The notes under the pieces: generated by a model
Seen by the model: the letters and a program-made list of their open reading frames with translations, nothing else
Database searches by the model: none
What the model was told of the DNA's origin: nothing
Position numbers and translations under genes: made by a program
In this document: positions 6,345 to 15,783 of the stretch, in pieces
Position numbering within the stretch: position 1 is the stretch's first letter
How the letters are laid out: the number at the start of each line of letters is the position of its first letter
Origin: Pseudonocardia sp. 73-21
Lineage (GTDB): Bacteria > Actinomycetota > Actinomycetes > Mycobacteriales > Pseudonocardiaceae
DNA: 50,521 bases
Assembly (NCBI RefSeq): GCF_001899645.1
Contig: NZ_MKVV01000076.1
Coordinates: 1 to 50,521, forward strand
Reading direction: 5' to 3'

Positions 6345-7982
6345 TCAGGGGCGGGCCTGCAGCAGCTCGCCCGTCGCGGCCCGGCGGAGCTTGCCCGAGG
6401 GGGTCTTGGGCAGGCTGCCCGGCCCCATCACCACCACCTCGGCCGGGCGCACGCCCACCGCCGACACGATCCGCGACGTGACGTCCTTGCGGATCGCCTT
6501 CTCGGCGTCGGCGTCCCCGGCCTTCCGCGACTCGACGGCCACGGCGAACGACTCCCGCCGGTCCCCCGCCGCGATCCGGACGGCCACGACGTTGCCGGCA
6601 CGCACGTCGTCGGCCTCACCCGCGGCGCGCTCGATGTCGGTGGGGTAGATGTTGCGGCCGCCCATGATGATCACGTCCTTGCGCCGTCCGCACACGACGA
6701 CCTGCCCGTCGACGAGGTAGCCCTCGTCGCCGGTGTCGAGCCAGCCCTCGGCGTCCTGCGTGGCGACGGGGCCGTCCACCGTCAGATACCCGGGCGTGAC
6801 CGACGGCCCGCGCAGCTGCAGCACCCCGACCTCACGCTCACCGCGCACCCCGCCGTGCTCGTCGACGACGCGGACCTCGATGCCCGGCAGCGGCGGGCCG
6901 AGCTTCGGGAACCGGCGGTCGGTGCCGGGCACGGCCAGTCGCCGGGACTCCAGGGCGTCGGCGTCGATCTCGTCGACGGCCAGGCCCGTCTCGACGGGCG
7001 CGAACGCCACGCCCAGCGCGGTCTCGGCCATCCCGTACGCACAGAGCACCGACTCGGGGCGCAGCCCGAACCGGGCCCCCGCGCCGGTGAACGCGGTGAC
7101 GGCGGCGGCGTCGATGGGCTCGGCGCCGTTGAGCGCGATGCGCAGCGACGACAGGTCCAGCGGGCCGTCGGCGCGGGCGAGCTGGCGGCCGAGCACGGCG
7201 TAGGCGAAGTTCGGGGCGGCGGTGACGGTGCCCCCGTACTTCGAGATCAGCTCGGCCCACAGCAGCGGGCGGGAGAGGAAGTCGACCGGGGTGACCGTCA
7301 CCAGCTCCAGCCCGGTGACCATCGGCACCGTCATGAAGCCGACCATGCCCATGTCGTGGAACAGCGGCAGCCACGACACCATCACGTCGCGCTCGATGTC
7401 GAGCCGTGCGGCCTCCACCATCGCGGAGATGTTCGCGTGGAGGTTGCCGTGGGTGATGCGGACGGCCTTCGGCTCGGCCGTGGACCCGCTGGTGAGCTGG
7501 AGCAGGGCGGTGTCACCCTCGCCGGCGACGCCCGCGTCGGGTGTGAAGTCCCCGTCGGCGTCGAGGGACTCGATGGTGCGGAACGCGATGCCGCGCTCGA
7601 CCAGCACCGGCGCCAGCGCGTCGAACGGGGCGCCCAGCAGCACCAGCTCGGCGTCGATCATTTTCAGGACGGAGACGGTGTCCTCGGCCCACGCGGCCAG
7701 GTCGGTGCGCGGGGTGGGCTGGTGCAGCATCGTGACGCTGCCGCCGGTGAGCCAGACGGCCTGCGCCGCCGGCGCGATCGCGACCGGCTCACCCGCGAGC
7801 ACCCCGACGGACGCACCGCGGGCCAGCGGAGCGGTGCCGGAGGAGAGGGCAGCGGCCATCCGCCGGGCGGTGGCGTGCACCTCGGGCCACGGCCGCCGCA
7901 CGGGCGCCTTCGGCTCGCCGGTGGTCATGCCGTGGACGGAGTGGGCGGCGGAGTCCAGCAACATCGCCAGGAACCGGGACAT
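6345..7982 (-). CDS. Fatty acyl-AMP ligase / acyl-CoA synthetase (Pks16-like)
   Basis: This ANL-superfamily adenylating enzyme has 545 residues. The P-loop-like motif is LTSGSTAEPKAVRITHGNL, the A5-type motif is AYGMAETALGVAF, GWLDTGDEGYL is the ATP ribose motif, and PKTPSGKLRR ends the protein with the catalytic Lys. The N-terminal half (WLTGGSVTMLHQPTPRTDLAAW) resembles FAAL-type proteins that feed acyl chains to PKS or NRPS systems. Its place beside pth matches M. tuberculosis Rv1013 (pks16). The acyl substrate cannot be predicted. ATG at 7982, divergent from the M20 peptidase gene. Confidence 0.88.
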   Translation of the reverse strand: MSRFLAMLLDSAAHSVHGMTTGEPKAPVRRPWPEVHATARRMAAALSSGTAPLARGASVGVLAGEPVAIAPAAQAVWLTGGSVTMLHQPTPRTDLAAWAEDTVSVLKMIDAELVLLGAPFDALAPVLVERGIAFRTIESLDADGDFTPDAGVAGEGDTALLQLTSGSTAEPKAVRITHGNLHANISAMVEAARLDIERDVMVSWLPLFHDMGMVGFMTVPMVTGLELVTVTPVDFLSRPLLWAELISKYGGTVTAAPNFAYAVLGRQLARADGPLDLSSLRIALNGAEPIDAAAVTAFTGAGARFGLRPESVLCAYGMAETALGVAFAPVETGLAVDEIDADALESRRLAVPGTDRRFPKLGPPLPGIEVRVVDEHGGVRGEREVGVLQLRGPSVTPGYLTVDGPVATQDAEGWLDTGDEGYLVDGQVVVCGRRKDVIIMGGRNIYPTDIERAAGEADDVRAGNVVAVRIAAGDRRESFAVAVESRKAGDADAEKAIRKDVTSRIVSAVGVRPAEVVVMGPGSLPKTPSGKLRRAATGELLQARP

Positions 7983-8061
7983 GACCGGAGCCTACGTTCC
8001 GCCCGGTGCGCCCGTCGGTCCGGTGAACGTCCGGTTCGCGAGGGATGGCGCGCCCCCCAAC

Positions 8062-8109
8062 CCCGCGAGTCGGCGCTTTCCCGTGCGCGGGGAAGCGCCG
8101 ACTCGCGGG
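8062..8109. repeat. Palindromic repeat, CCCGCGAGTCGGCG family, copy 1
   Basis: Arms 8062-8082 and 8089-8109 pair over 21 bp with a single mismatch around a 6-nt loop. The repeat lies in the gap between two divergent genes and ends 14 nt before the GTG of the M20 peptidase gene, so it is not a terminator for either. The second copy, at 37409-37500, has the same outer 14 bp of arm. Confidence 0.75.
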
Positions 8110-8123
8110 CGTAGCATCGCGCC

Positions 8124-9476
8124 GTGCCGCTCCACGACGAGATCTCCGCCCTCACCGCTGCCGTCGACGCCGCCCTGCCGGGCGCCCGCCAGGACCTGGA
8201 ACGGCTGGTGCGCATCCCGAGCATCTGGGCCGATCCCTCCCACGCCGACGACACGCGGCGCAGCGCCGAGGCCGTGGCCGAGCTGGCCCGGGGTGCGGGC
8301 GCCGCGGACGTCACGGTCATCGCCGCGCCCGGGGGCGCCCCCGCCGTCGTGGCGCACTGGCCCGCCCCCGAGGGGCAGCCGACGATCCTGCTCTACGCCC
8401 ACCACGACGTGCAGCCCACCGGCGGTGACGCCGAGTGGACCACCGCGCCGTTCGAGCCGACGGAGCGCAACGGCCGGCTCTACGGCCGCGGCGCCGCCGA
8501 CGACAAGGCCGGCGTGATGACCCACCTCGCCGTGCTCCGCGTGTACGACGGCCACCCGCCCATCGGCGTCACGCTGTTCATCGAGGGCGAGGAGGAGTCC
8601 GGCTCTCCCACCCTCCCGGCGCTGCTGCACGAGCATCACGAGCTGCTGGCCTGCGACGTCATCGTCATCGCGGACGCCGCCAACCCCGCCGTCGACGTCC
8701 CGGCGATCACCACGAGCCTGCGTGGACTCGTCGACGTCGTGGTCGAGGTGGCGATGCTGGAACGGCCCGCCCACTCCGGCGTGTTCGGCGGCCCGGCCGG
8801 CGACGCGCTCACGGCGCTGGTCCGCACGCTCGCCTCCCTGCACGACGAGAACGGCGAGGTGGCGATCGCCGGGTTGGTGCACGGCACGTCCGAGGCGCCC
8901 GACGTCGACGAGGCGCAGTGGCGTTCCGACGTCGCGATGCTCGACGGCGTGGAGCTGCTGGGGTCGGGCTCGATCGTCGAGCGCACGTCGCAGAAGCCGG
9001 CCGTCGCCGTCCTGGGCATCGACGCACCCCGCGTCGCCGAGGCCTCCAACGTGCTGCTGCCGCGGGCCCGGGCGATGGTCAGCCTCCGGCTCGCGCCGGG
9101 CGACAGCGCCCCCAAGGCCCAGGACGCGCTCGCCGACCACCTGCGCGCGAACGTGCCGTGGGGCGCCCGCGTCACCGTCACCCCGGGGCCCGGCACGGCC
9201 GAGCCGTTCAGCCTCGACGCCACCGGCGACGTCTACGACGCCGCACGCCGCACGTTCGCGCAGGCCTACGGCAACGACGTCGTGGAGACGGGCATGGGCG
9301 GGTCGATCCCGTTCATCGCCGAGTTCGCGCGCACATTCCCCGGGGCCGCGGTGCTGGTCACCGGCGTGGGCGATCCGGCCAGTCGCTGGCACGGCATCGA
9401 CGAGAGCCTCGACCTGGGGATGTTCCGGCGCGGGGTGCTGGCCGAGGCTTTTCTGCTCGCCGAGCTCGCCCGATAG
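8124..9476 (+). CDS. M20-family metallopeptidase (dipeptidase-like)
   Basis: This is a 450-residue cytoplasmic zinc peptidase of the M20A/ArgE-DapE-CNDP type, probably cleaving dipeptides. The metal-site motifs are in order: YAHHDVQPT (first His), YGRGAADDKAG (bridging Asp), EGEEESGSP (catalytic Glu pair) and a late MGGSIPFIAEF followed by GVGDP with RWHGIDE. The dimerisation/lid domain occupies about 195-345. The GTG at 8124 is the only start that retains the N-terminal helix. A strong palindrome ends 14 nt upstream, where it could affect translation initiation. Substrate unknown. Confidence 0.9.
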   Translation: MPLHDEISALTAAVDAALPGARQDLERLVRIPSIWADPSHADDTRRSAEAVAELARGAGAADVTVIAAPGGAPAVVAHWPAPEGQPTILLYAHHDVQPTGGDAEWTTAPFEPTERNGRLYGRGAADDKAGVMTHLAVLRVYDGHPPIGVTLFIEGEEESGSPTLPALLHEHHELLACDVIVIADAANPAVDVPAITTSLRGLVDVVVEVAMLERPAHSGVFGGPAGDALTALVRTLASLHDENGEVAIAGLVHGTSEAPDVDEAQWRSDVAMLDGVELLGSGSIVERTSQKPAVAVLGIDAPRVAEASNVLLPRARAMVSLRLAPGDSAPKAQDALADHLRANVPWGARVTVTPGPGTAEPFSLDATGDVYDAARRTFAQAYGNDVVETGMGGSIPFIAEFARTFPGAAVLVTGVGDPASRWHGIDESLDLGMFRRGVLAEAFLLAELAR

Positions 9477-9491
9477 GTCCAGTCTGGTGGC

Positions 9492-10448
9492 GTGATCCAC
9501 GCACGCGGGCTCGCCCGCACCTTCACGACCCGACGCGGCCCGGTGGAGGCGGTGTCGGGCGTCGACATCGATGTCGCCCCCGGTGAGCTCGTCGGCTTCC
9601 TCGGTCCGAACGGGGCCGGGAAGACCACCACCCTCCGCATGCTCACCACGCTGCTGGCCCCCACCGCGGGCTCGGCCACCGTGGCCGGGTGCGACCTGCT
9701 GACCGACCCGCTCGGGGTCCGCCGGAAGATCGGTTACGTCGGGCAGAGCGGCGGAGCGGGCCCCGACTGCCTGGTGGCCGACGAGCTGATCCTGCAGGGC
9801 CGCTTCTACGGCCTCTCCCCGGCCCGGTCCCGGGAGCGCGCCGCCGAGCTGCTCGAGCAGCTCGACCTCACCGGCACCGAGACCCGCGTCGTGCAGACGC
9901 TCTCGGGCGGGCAGCGCCGCCGCCTCGACATCGCGATGGGCCTGATGCACCTGCCCACGCTGCTGTTCATGGACGAGCCGTCCACCGGGCTGGACCCCCA
10001 GAGCCGCGCCAACCTGTGGGGCCACATCCGCGGCCTGCACGCCGAGCACGGCACCACCCTGTTCCTCACCACCCACTACCTCGACGAGGCCGACGCCCTG
10101 TGCGACCGGATCCTCGTGATCGACAAGGGCACGATCGTCGCCGAGGGCACGCCGGACGAGCTGAAACGTCGCGTGTCGGGCGACCTGGTGCTCGTCGGTA
10201 CCACCGATCCGGCCCGCGCCGCCGACATCACGGCCCGGATCCCCGACAGCACCGAGCACGCAGTGGACGGCCAGACCGTCCGCTTCCGGGTTCCCGACGG
10301 CGCGAGCGTGCTCCCGACGCTGCTGGGCGAGCTGAGCCGGGCCGAGGTCGCCATGACGTCGGTGGAGGTGCGCAGGCCCAGCCTCGACGACGTCTTCCTG
10401 ACCATGACCGGACGATCGCTGCGCGAGACCGAGGGGGTAGGGGTATGA
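9492..10448 (+). CDS. ABC-2 exporter ATPase (DrrA type)
   Basis: The 318-residue ATPase drives the permease encoded next. Walker A is GPNGAGKT, the signature is LSGGQRRR, Walker B is LLFMDEPSTGLD and the switch is TTHYLDEA. The C-terminal 90 residues, ending RRPSLDDVFLTMTG, are the extension typical of DrrA-like antibiotic and lipid exporters. GTG start at 9492, 15 nt after the peptidase stop. The stop overlaps the permease ATG (ATGA), indicating a two-gene operon. Cargo unknown. Confidence 0.92.
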   Translation: MIHARGLARTFTTRRGPVEAVSGVDIDVAPGELVGFLGPNGAGKTTTLRMLTTLLAPTAGSATVAGCDLLTDPLGVRRKIGYVGQSGGAGPDCLVADELILQGRFYGLSPARSRERAAELLEQLDLTGTETRVVQTLSGGQRRRLDIAMGLMHLPTLLFMDEPSTGLDPQSRANLWGHIRGLHAEHGTTLFLTTHYLDEADALCDRILVIDKGTIVAEGTPDELKRRVSGDLVLVGTTDPARAADITARIPDSTEHAVDGQTVRFRVPDGASVLPTLLGELSRAEVAMTSVEVRRPSLDDVFLTMTGRSLRETEGVGV

Positions 10449-11209
10449 CCACGCTGACCGAGACCTGGCTGATCTTCCAGCGCTCCATGAAGCAGTCGCT
10501 GCGCAACCCGGCCTGGGTGATCATCGGCATCGTCCAGCCGGTGCTCTACCTGGCCCTGTTCGGCCCCCTGCTGGTGCCCATCATCCAGAACACGCCCGGC
10601 TTCCCGCCCGGTGACGCCTACCAGGTGCTCGTGCCCGCGCTGCTCGTGCAGCTGGGGCTGTTCGGCAGCCTGTTCGTCGGGTTCGGGCTGATCAGCGAGT
10701 ACCGCGCCGGGGTGATCGAGCGGATGCGGGTGACGCCCGTGAGCCGCGTGGCGCTGCTGGTGGGCCGGGCGCTCAAGGACGTGGTGGTGCTGGTCGTGCA
10801 GGGCATCCTGCTGACGGTGCTGGCGCTGTTCTTCGGGCTGCGCGCACCGTTCGGCGGGGTGGTGCTCGCGCTCGCACTGGTGGCGGTGCTCGCGCTGGCG
10901 ATGTCGTCGGCGTCCTACGCGCTCGCGTTGAAGCTCAAGAGCGAGGACACCCTCGCCCCGGTGCTCAACACGATCGTCCTGCCGCTGCTGCTGCTCTCGG
11001 GCATCCTGCTGCCGATGACGCTAGCCCCGACGTGGCTCTACAACCTGTCGCGCGTCAACCCGTTCGTCTACGTCGTGGACGCGGAGCGGGCGATCTTCCG
11101 CGGCGACTTCGGCGGGTCGGTGGTGGTCGTCGGGATCGTCGTCGCGATCGCGCTGGTGCTCGTGATGGTCGGCTGGGGCGTACGGACCTTCCAGCGCGAA
11201 AGCGCCTGA
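10445..11209 (+). CDS. ABC-2 exporter permease (DrrB type)
   Basis: This 254-residue integral membrane protein has about six transmembrane helices (about 23-43, 57-77, 103-125, 135-158, 167-186, 225-247). It carries the ABC-2 hallmark segment before helix 3, SEYRAGVIERMRVTPVSR, and the late LLLSGILLPMTLAPTWLYNLSRVNP. It is the partner of the preceding ATPase, with a 4-nt overlap. It is followed after 22 nt by the SARP/AfsR-type regulator gene in the same direction, suggesting a unit of exporter plus sensor-regulator. Confidence 0.9.
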   Translation: MTTLTETWLIFQRSMKQSLRNPAWVIIGIVQPVLYLALFGPLLVPIIQNTPGFPPGDAYQVLVPALLVQLGLFGSLFVGFGLISEYRAGVIERMRVTPVSRVALLVGRALKDVVVLVVQGILLTVLALFFGLRAPFGGVVLALALVAVLALAMSSASYALALKLKSEDTLAPVLNTIVLPLLLLSGILLPMTLAPTWLYNLSRVNPFVYVVDAERAIFRGDFGGSVVVVGIVVAIALVLVMVGWGVRTFQRESA

Positions 11210-11231
11210 CGGCGACGGGCACACTGGAACC

Positions 11232-14200
11232 GTGCGGATCAGCGTGCTCGGCCCGGTCAGGGCACGGCGTGGTGACGCGTCCGTGCCGCTGCGCGGGGTG
11301 CGCCTGCAGGGTCTGCTCGCCCGCCTCGCGCTGGACGCCGGACGCCCGGTGGGCACGTCCGTGCTGGTGGACGACCTGTGGGGCGAGGCACCACCCGACG
11401 GCGCCGGCAACGCGCTGCAGGCCCTGGTCTCCCGGCTGCGGCGGGCGATCGGTGCGGAGCTGGTGGCCACCGACGCCCGCGGCTACCGGCTGTGCGTGGA
11501 GCCCGACGCCGTCGACGCGCTCCGGTTCGCCGCGCTCGCCTCGTCCGGCGATCTCGACGGCGCGCTCGCCCTGTGGCACGGGGCGGCGCTCGCTGATGTC
11601 CTGGACCTGCCGTTCGCCGGGCCCGCGGCCGCGCGGCTGGAGGAGCGCCGCGCCGTCGTCGTCGACGAACGGGCCGCGCTCGCGCTGCGCGCCGGGCGGC
11701 CGGGCGGCGAGCTCGACGCGCTGGCCGCCCAGCTGGACGCGACGCCGCTGCGGGAGACCACGGCGGCCCTGCTCACCCGCTGCCTGCACGCCGCGGGGCG
11801 GCAGGCCGACGCGCTCGCGGTGGCCGACCGCACGATCGCTCTCCTCGCCGACGAGCTGGGCGTCGACCCCGGGCCGGGGCTGGCCGCGGCCCGGTTGTCG
11901 GTGCTGCGCGGCGGACAGCCCGTGGCCCCGGCCCGCACCGGGCTCAACAGCTTCGTCGGCCGCGACCGCGACGTCGAGCGGGTGCGCACACTGCTCGTCG
12001 ACGCCCGGCTCGTCACGCTCATCGGGCCGGGTGGCGCGGGCAAGACGCGGCTGGCCCGCGAGGCCGTCGGCCCGGATTCCGTCGCGGTGGCGGAGCTCGC
12101 CCCGCTGACCGGTCCCGAGCAGCTCGCCGCCACCGTGCTGGCCGCCGTCGGTGAGCCCGACCTGGTGCTGCGCGCCCAGGACGAACCCGCGCCCGACACC
12201 GTCACCCGGCTGGTCTCGGCGCTCGCCGCCCGCGATTCCCTGCTGGTGCTCGACAACTGCGAGCACCTCGTCGGCGCCGCGGCAGAGCTCGCGGAGACGC
12301 TGCTGCGGGCCTGCCCCCGGCTCCGGGTGCTCGCCACCAGCCGGGAGCCGCTGGGGGTGCCGGGCGAGGTGCTGCACCCCGTCGAGTCGCTGGCCGAGGC
12401 CGACGCGGTGGCCCTGTTCGCCGACCGCGCCGCCGCCGTCCGGCCGGGTTTCGCGGTCACGCCCGAGGTCGCCGTGATCTGCCGCCGCCTCGACGGCCAG
12501 CCGCTGCCCATCGAGCTGGCCGCGGCCCGGCTGCGCACGCTGACCACCGCGGAGATCCTGGACCGTCTCGACGACCGCTTCCGGCTGCTCACCTCCGGCG
12601 CCCGCACCGCGCTGCCTCGCCACCAGACGCTGCGCGCCGTCGTCGACTGGAGCTGGGACCTTCTCGACGAGCCGGAGCGCGCCGTCGCCCGGCGCCTCGG
12701 GGTGTTCGCGGGCGGTGCCACGGCGGCAGCGGCCGGGCAGGTCTGCGGTGACGGCATCGGCGATGACGGTACGGGGGACGTCTTCGACCGGCTCGCGGCC
12801 CTCGTGGACAAGTCGCTGGTGGTCGCGGTGCCCGGGTCACCCACCCGCTACCGGATGCTGGAGACGATCCGCGAGTACGCCGGCGAACGCCTCGACGAGG
12901 CCGGCGAACGCGGTTGCGCCGTGGCCGCCCACGCTCGGATCATGGTGGAGCTGGCCGAGGCCGCCGAACCGCATCTGCGCGGGCGGGAGCAGCTGGAGTG
13001 GCTGGGCGCGCTGCGCGCCGAGGCCGACGAGTTCGACCTCGCGCTGCGGCGCGCGATGGCGACGGGCGACGGGGCCACGGCGCACCGGCTCGTCGCCGCG
13101 CTGACGTGGTCGTGGCTCATCCGCGGCCGCACCGACGAGGCCGACCGCTGGGTGTCGGCGGTCCACGGGATGGACGGCCCGGTCCCCCCGGACGTCCGGG
13201 CGCGCAACCTGGCCTGGGTGTCCGTGTTCACCGCGGTCCGCGGCCGCACGGAGGAGGCCACGGCGCACATCCGGTCCCTGTCCGCGCTGACCGCGTCGCT
13301 GCCCCGCCCGTGGCACCCGTTCCTGCAGCTCGTCGGGCCGACCTACCGGATCTTCGCCGGGCTCGGGGACGACGAGCTGTGCGCGCTGTCGGCCGGCGCC
13401 GAGGATCCCTGGGTGCGCGGGCTGACGCTGCAGATCCGTGCCCAGGTCGAGGAGAACGAGGGCCGCCGGGAGACGCAGCGGACGCTGATCCGGGCCGCGC
13501 ACGAGGCGTTCACCGGCATCGGCGACCGCTTCGTGCTCGGCATGATCGTGCACTCGCTCGGCGAGCTGGAGGACTCCGCCGGGAACTACGACGCCGCGGC
13601 CCTGGCCTACGACGAGTCGATCGCGCTGGCCGCCGAGCTGGGCAACGACGACGACCTGCCGCAGTTCCTGGGCCGGCGCGCGGTGCTGGAGGCCCGGCGC
13701 GGCAACATCGACGAGGCCCGCGCCGTGCTCCAGCGGGCGCGGCCGTCCGACCGCGGCCCGTTCAGCTCCGCCGGTGCCGTCGCCACCACCCTGGCGCAGA
13801 TCGAGCTGCTGGCCGGCGACGTCGACGCCGCGCGCGCCCAGCTCGTGCTGGCCGCGGGCGCGTTCGACCCGCCCGGGATGGACGGTGTCGGGGTGCCCCA
13901 GCGGCGGGCGTTCGCGGCCATGATGTGGGCATCGGTCGAGCTCACCGCCGGCGACCTGGACGCCGCCCGCCCGCGCGTCGCCGAGGCCGTCGCCGCGGCC
14001 GTCGGGGCCGACGACGGACCGGTGTCGGGCATGGTCGCGGAGGTGGCGGCGCGGTTCGCGCTGGCGGAGGACGACCCCGGAGCCGCCGCGGTGCTGCTGG
14101 GCATCGCCGCCGCCCAGCGCGGCACGCTCGACCACGGCTCGCCCGTCGTCCGCGCCACGCTGGCCGGGGCGCGCGCCGTTCTCGGCCCCGACGCCGCGGA

Positions 14201-14306
14201 GGAGCAGATGCGCAGCGGCCGCGAGCTCCCCCGCGCGGACGGCATGGCCTGGCTCGCGAAGTTCGCGGGCGCACTCGGCCCGCAACGCCCCGCCACCCGG
14301 CCCTGA
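11232..14306 (+). CDS. SARP/AfsR-type transcriptional regulator with NB-ARC and TPR regions
   Basis: This is a 1024-residue regulator. An OmpR-like winged helix (about 1-90, starting MRISVLGPVRARRG) is followed by a bacterial transcriptional activation domain (about 95-235). An NTPase region follows (about 240-520), with Walker A GPGGAGKTRLAREA and Walker B-like LLVLDNCEHL. The remainder is helical TPR-like repeats (about 560-1000). Such proteins activate secondary metabolism or exporters after nucleotide-dependent assembly. GTG at 11232. No biosynthetic genes adjoin it, so the nearest candidate targets are the exporter upstream and the DrrAB cassette downstream. Confidence 0.88.
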   Translation: MRISVLGPVRARRGDASVPLRGVRLQGLLARLALDAGRPVGTSVLVDDLWGEAPPDGAGNALQALVSRLRRAIGAELVATDARGYRLCVEPDAVDALRFAALASSGDLDGALALWHGAALADVLDLPFAGPAAARLEERRAVVVDERAALALRAGRPGGELDALAAQLDATPLRETTAALLTRCLHAAGRQADALAVADRTIALLADELGVDPGPGLAAARLSVLRGGQPVAPARTGLNSFVGRDRDVERVRTLLVDARLVTLIGPGGAGKTRLAREAVGPDSVAVAELAPLTGPEQLAATVLAAVGEPDLVLRAQDEPAPDTVTRLVSALAARDSLLVLDNCEHLVGAAAELAETLLRACPRLRVLATSREPLGVPGEVLHPVESLAEADAVALFADRAAAVRPGFAVTPEVAVICRRLDGQPLPIELAAARLRTLTTAEILDRLDDRFRLLTSGARTALPRHQTLRAVVDWSWDLLDEPERAVARRLGVFAGGATAAAAGQVCGDGIGDDGTGDVFDRLAALVDKSLVVAVPGSPTRYRMLETIREYAGERLDEAGERGCAVAAHARIMVELAEAAEPHLRGREQLEWLGALRAEADEFDLALRRAMATGDGATAHRLVAALTWSWLIRGRTDEADRWVSAVHGMDGPVPPDVRARNLAWVSVFTAVRGRTEEATAHIRSLSALTASLPRPWHPFLQLVGPTYRIFAGLGDDELCALSAGAEDPWVRGLTLQIRAQVEENEGRRETQRTLIRAAHEAFTGIGDRFVLGMIVHSLGELEDSAGNYDAAALAYDESIALAAELGNDDDLPQFLGRRAVLEARRGNIDEARAVLQRARPSDRGPFSSAGAVATTLAQIELLAGDVDAARAQLVLAAGAFDPPGMDGVGVPQRRAFAAMMWASVELTAGDLDAARPRVAEAVAAAVGADDGPVSGMVAEVAARFALAEDDPGAAAVLLGIAAAQRGTLDHGSPVVRATLAGARAVLGPDAAEEQMRSGRELPRADGMAWLAKFAGALGPQRPATRP

Positions 14307-14395
14307 TCACCTCTCCGGGACACTCCCTTTGCGCGCGGACCGGATGTGGTTCATCGTGCGCGGATCGATGATCTCGGCAGGACGGGTGGGGCAGG

Positions 14396-14899
14396 ATGAC
14401 CGGCGGCTACGACGAGCAGTGGGACAAGACGCGGCAGTTGCCCCCGCAGGGCGACCACCCCACGGCTCCACGGGGTCCCGTGATCAACGCGGGCCGGCTG
14501 TGGGCGGGCGGGGTGGCCACGGCCATCGTCGCCGCGCTGATCGGGCTCGTCGGGCTGCTGGTCGTGCGGGCCCTGCTGCAGATCCCCTACCTCGCGCCGA
14601 TGCGGTCGGGCGCCCTGGGCGACTCGCGCACCGCCCTGCTGTGCGTCTCCGCCGCCGTGGCCGCGCTGGCCGCCACGGGCCTGGCGCACCTCCTGCTGCT
14701 GAGCACCCCGCGCCCGATGGCCTACTTCGGCTGGATCGCGGGGCTGCTCACGGCGGTGGCGGTGGTGCTGCCGATCCTCAACGACGACCCCATCGCCGTC
14801 TCGCTCGCGACGTGCGTCACCCACCTGGTGATCGGCCTGGCCATCATCAGTCTGGTCACCGGGGCCGCCATGTCGGCCTCGTCGCGGGCCGCGGTCTGA
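14396..14899 (+). CDS. Four-helix integral membrane protein (DUF6069-like)
   Basis: The 167-residue protein has a cytoplasmic leader of about 30 residues, then four hydrophobic segments at about 36-62, 78-102, 108-127 and 138-160. A short arginine/proline-containing loop (STPRPMAYF) precedes the third helix. It resembles the small DUF6069 membrane proteins of actinomycetes, whose function is unknown. It is convergent with the DrrB-like gene, whose stop is 5 nt away. ATG at 14396, with GGCAGG upstream. Confidence 0.75.
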   Translation: MTGGYDEQWDKTRQLPPQGDHPTAPRGPVINAGRLWAGGVATAIVAALIGLVGLLVVRALLQIPYLAPMRSGALGDSRTALLCVSAAVAALAATGLAHLLLLSTPRPMAYFGWIAGLLTAVAVVLPILNDDPIAVSLATCVTHLVIGLAIISLVTGAAMSASSRAAV

Positions 14900-14903
14900 G
14901 CCA

Positions 14904-15722
14904 CTAGGTCCGACGGCGGTAGAGGGTGATCGCCAGCGGAGCGAAGATCACGATCACCACACCGGCGGCGATCAGGGCGTAGGTGGCCGGGGTCGCCACC
15001 GGGCCGCCCAGGAGCAGGCCACGCACCGCCGTCACCGTCTGGGAGACGGGGTTGACGTTCACGAACGCCTGCAGCCAGCCCGGCATCGTGCTCGCCGGCA
15101 CGAAGACGTTGCTGGCGAACTACAGCGGCAGCATGATCAGTGCGCCGAGACCCTGCACGGACCGCGGCTGCTTGACGATCATCGCCAGGGCGGTGAACAC
15201 CCAGCAGAGCGCGAACGCGAACACCATCACGAGCGCCATCGCGGCCACGTAGTCGAGGGGCCCCGCCGAGGAGCGGAAGCCCAGGATCGCACCGAAGGCC
15301 AGCATGATCAGGCCCGAGGTCAGGTAGCGCACCAGGTCGGCCCCGATGGCGCCGAGCAGGGGCGCCGACCGGGAGATCGGCAGGCTGCGGAAGCGGTCGA
15401 AGATGCCGGTGGCGAGATCGTCGGCCAGGCCGACGCCGGTGCCCGCGGACGCGAAGACGACCGTCTGCACCAGCACGCCGGGCAGCGCGAACTGCAGGTA
15501 GTCCTGTGTGGAGCCGCCGATCGCGCCGCCGAAGACGTAGACGAACAGCAACAGGAAGATCACCGGCTGCAGGGTGACGTCGAGCAGCGCCTCGGGCGAG
15601 TTGATCGTCTTGATCACGCCGCGCCAGGCGAGGGTGGCGCCGTGGCGGAGGGTGGACGGGCCGCGGCGGCCGGGCACCGTGAGGGGCACGGGCGGGCTCG
15701 GGCGGGTGACTGTGGTGGTCAT
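14904..15722 (-). pseudogene. ABC-2 permease (DrrB type) interrupted by an in-frame TAG
   Basis: The reading frame from ATG 15722 gives 200 residues of a DrrB-type permease (helices from about 52; LPISRSAPLLGAIGADLVRYL), then meets TAG at 15120-15122. After the stop the same frame continues with FASNVFV and PASTMPGWLQAFVNVNPVS, exactly the conserved DrrB C-terminal region, to 14904. One base change from CAG, TGG, TTG or AAG would restore a 272-residue protein. The amber codon removes the last two helices, so the product is probably non-functional. Sequencing error or stop-codon read-through are alternatives. The partner ATPase upstream is intact. Confidence 0.85.
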
Positions 15723-15783
15723 GCCGAGTGCTCCTTGGCGGGGGTCGCGGCCGGGACGGGGATCGTGGGTGTGGTCGGCGCGA

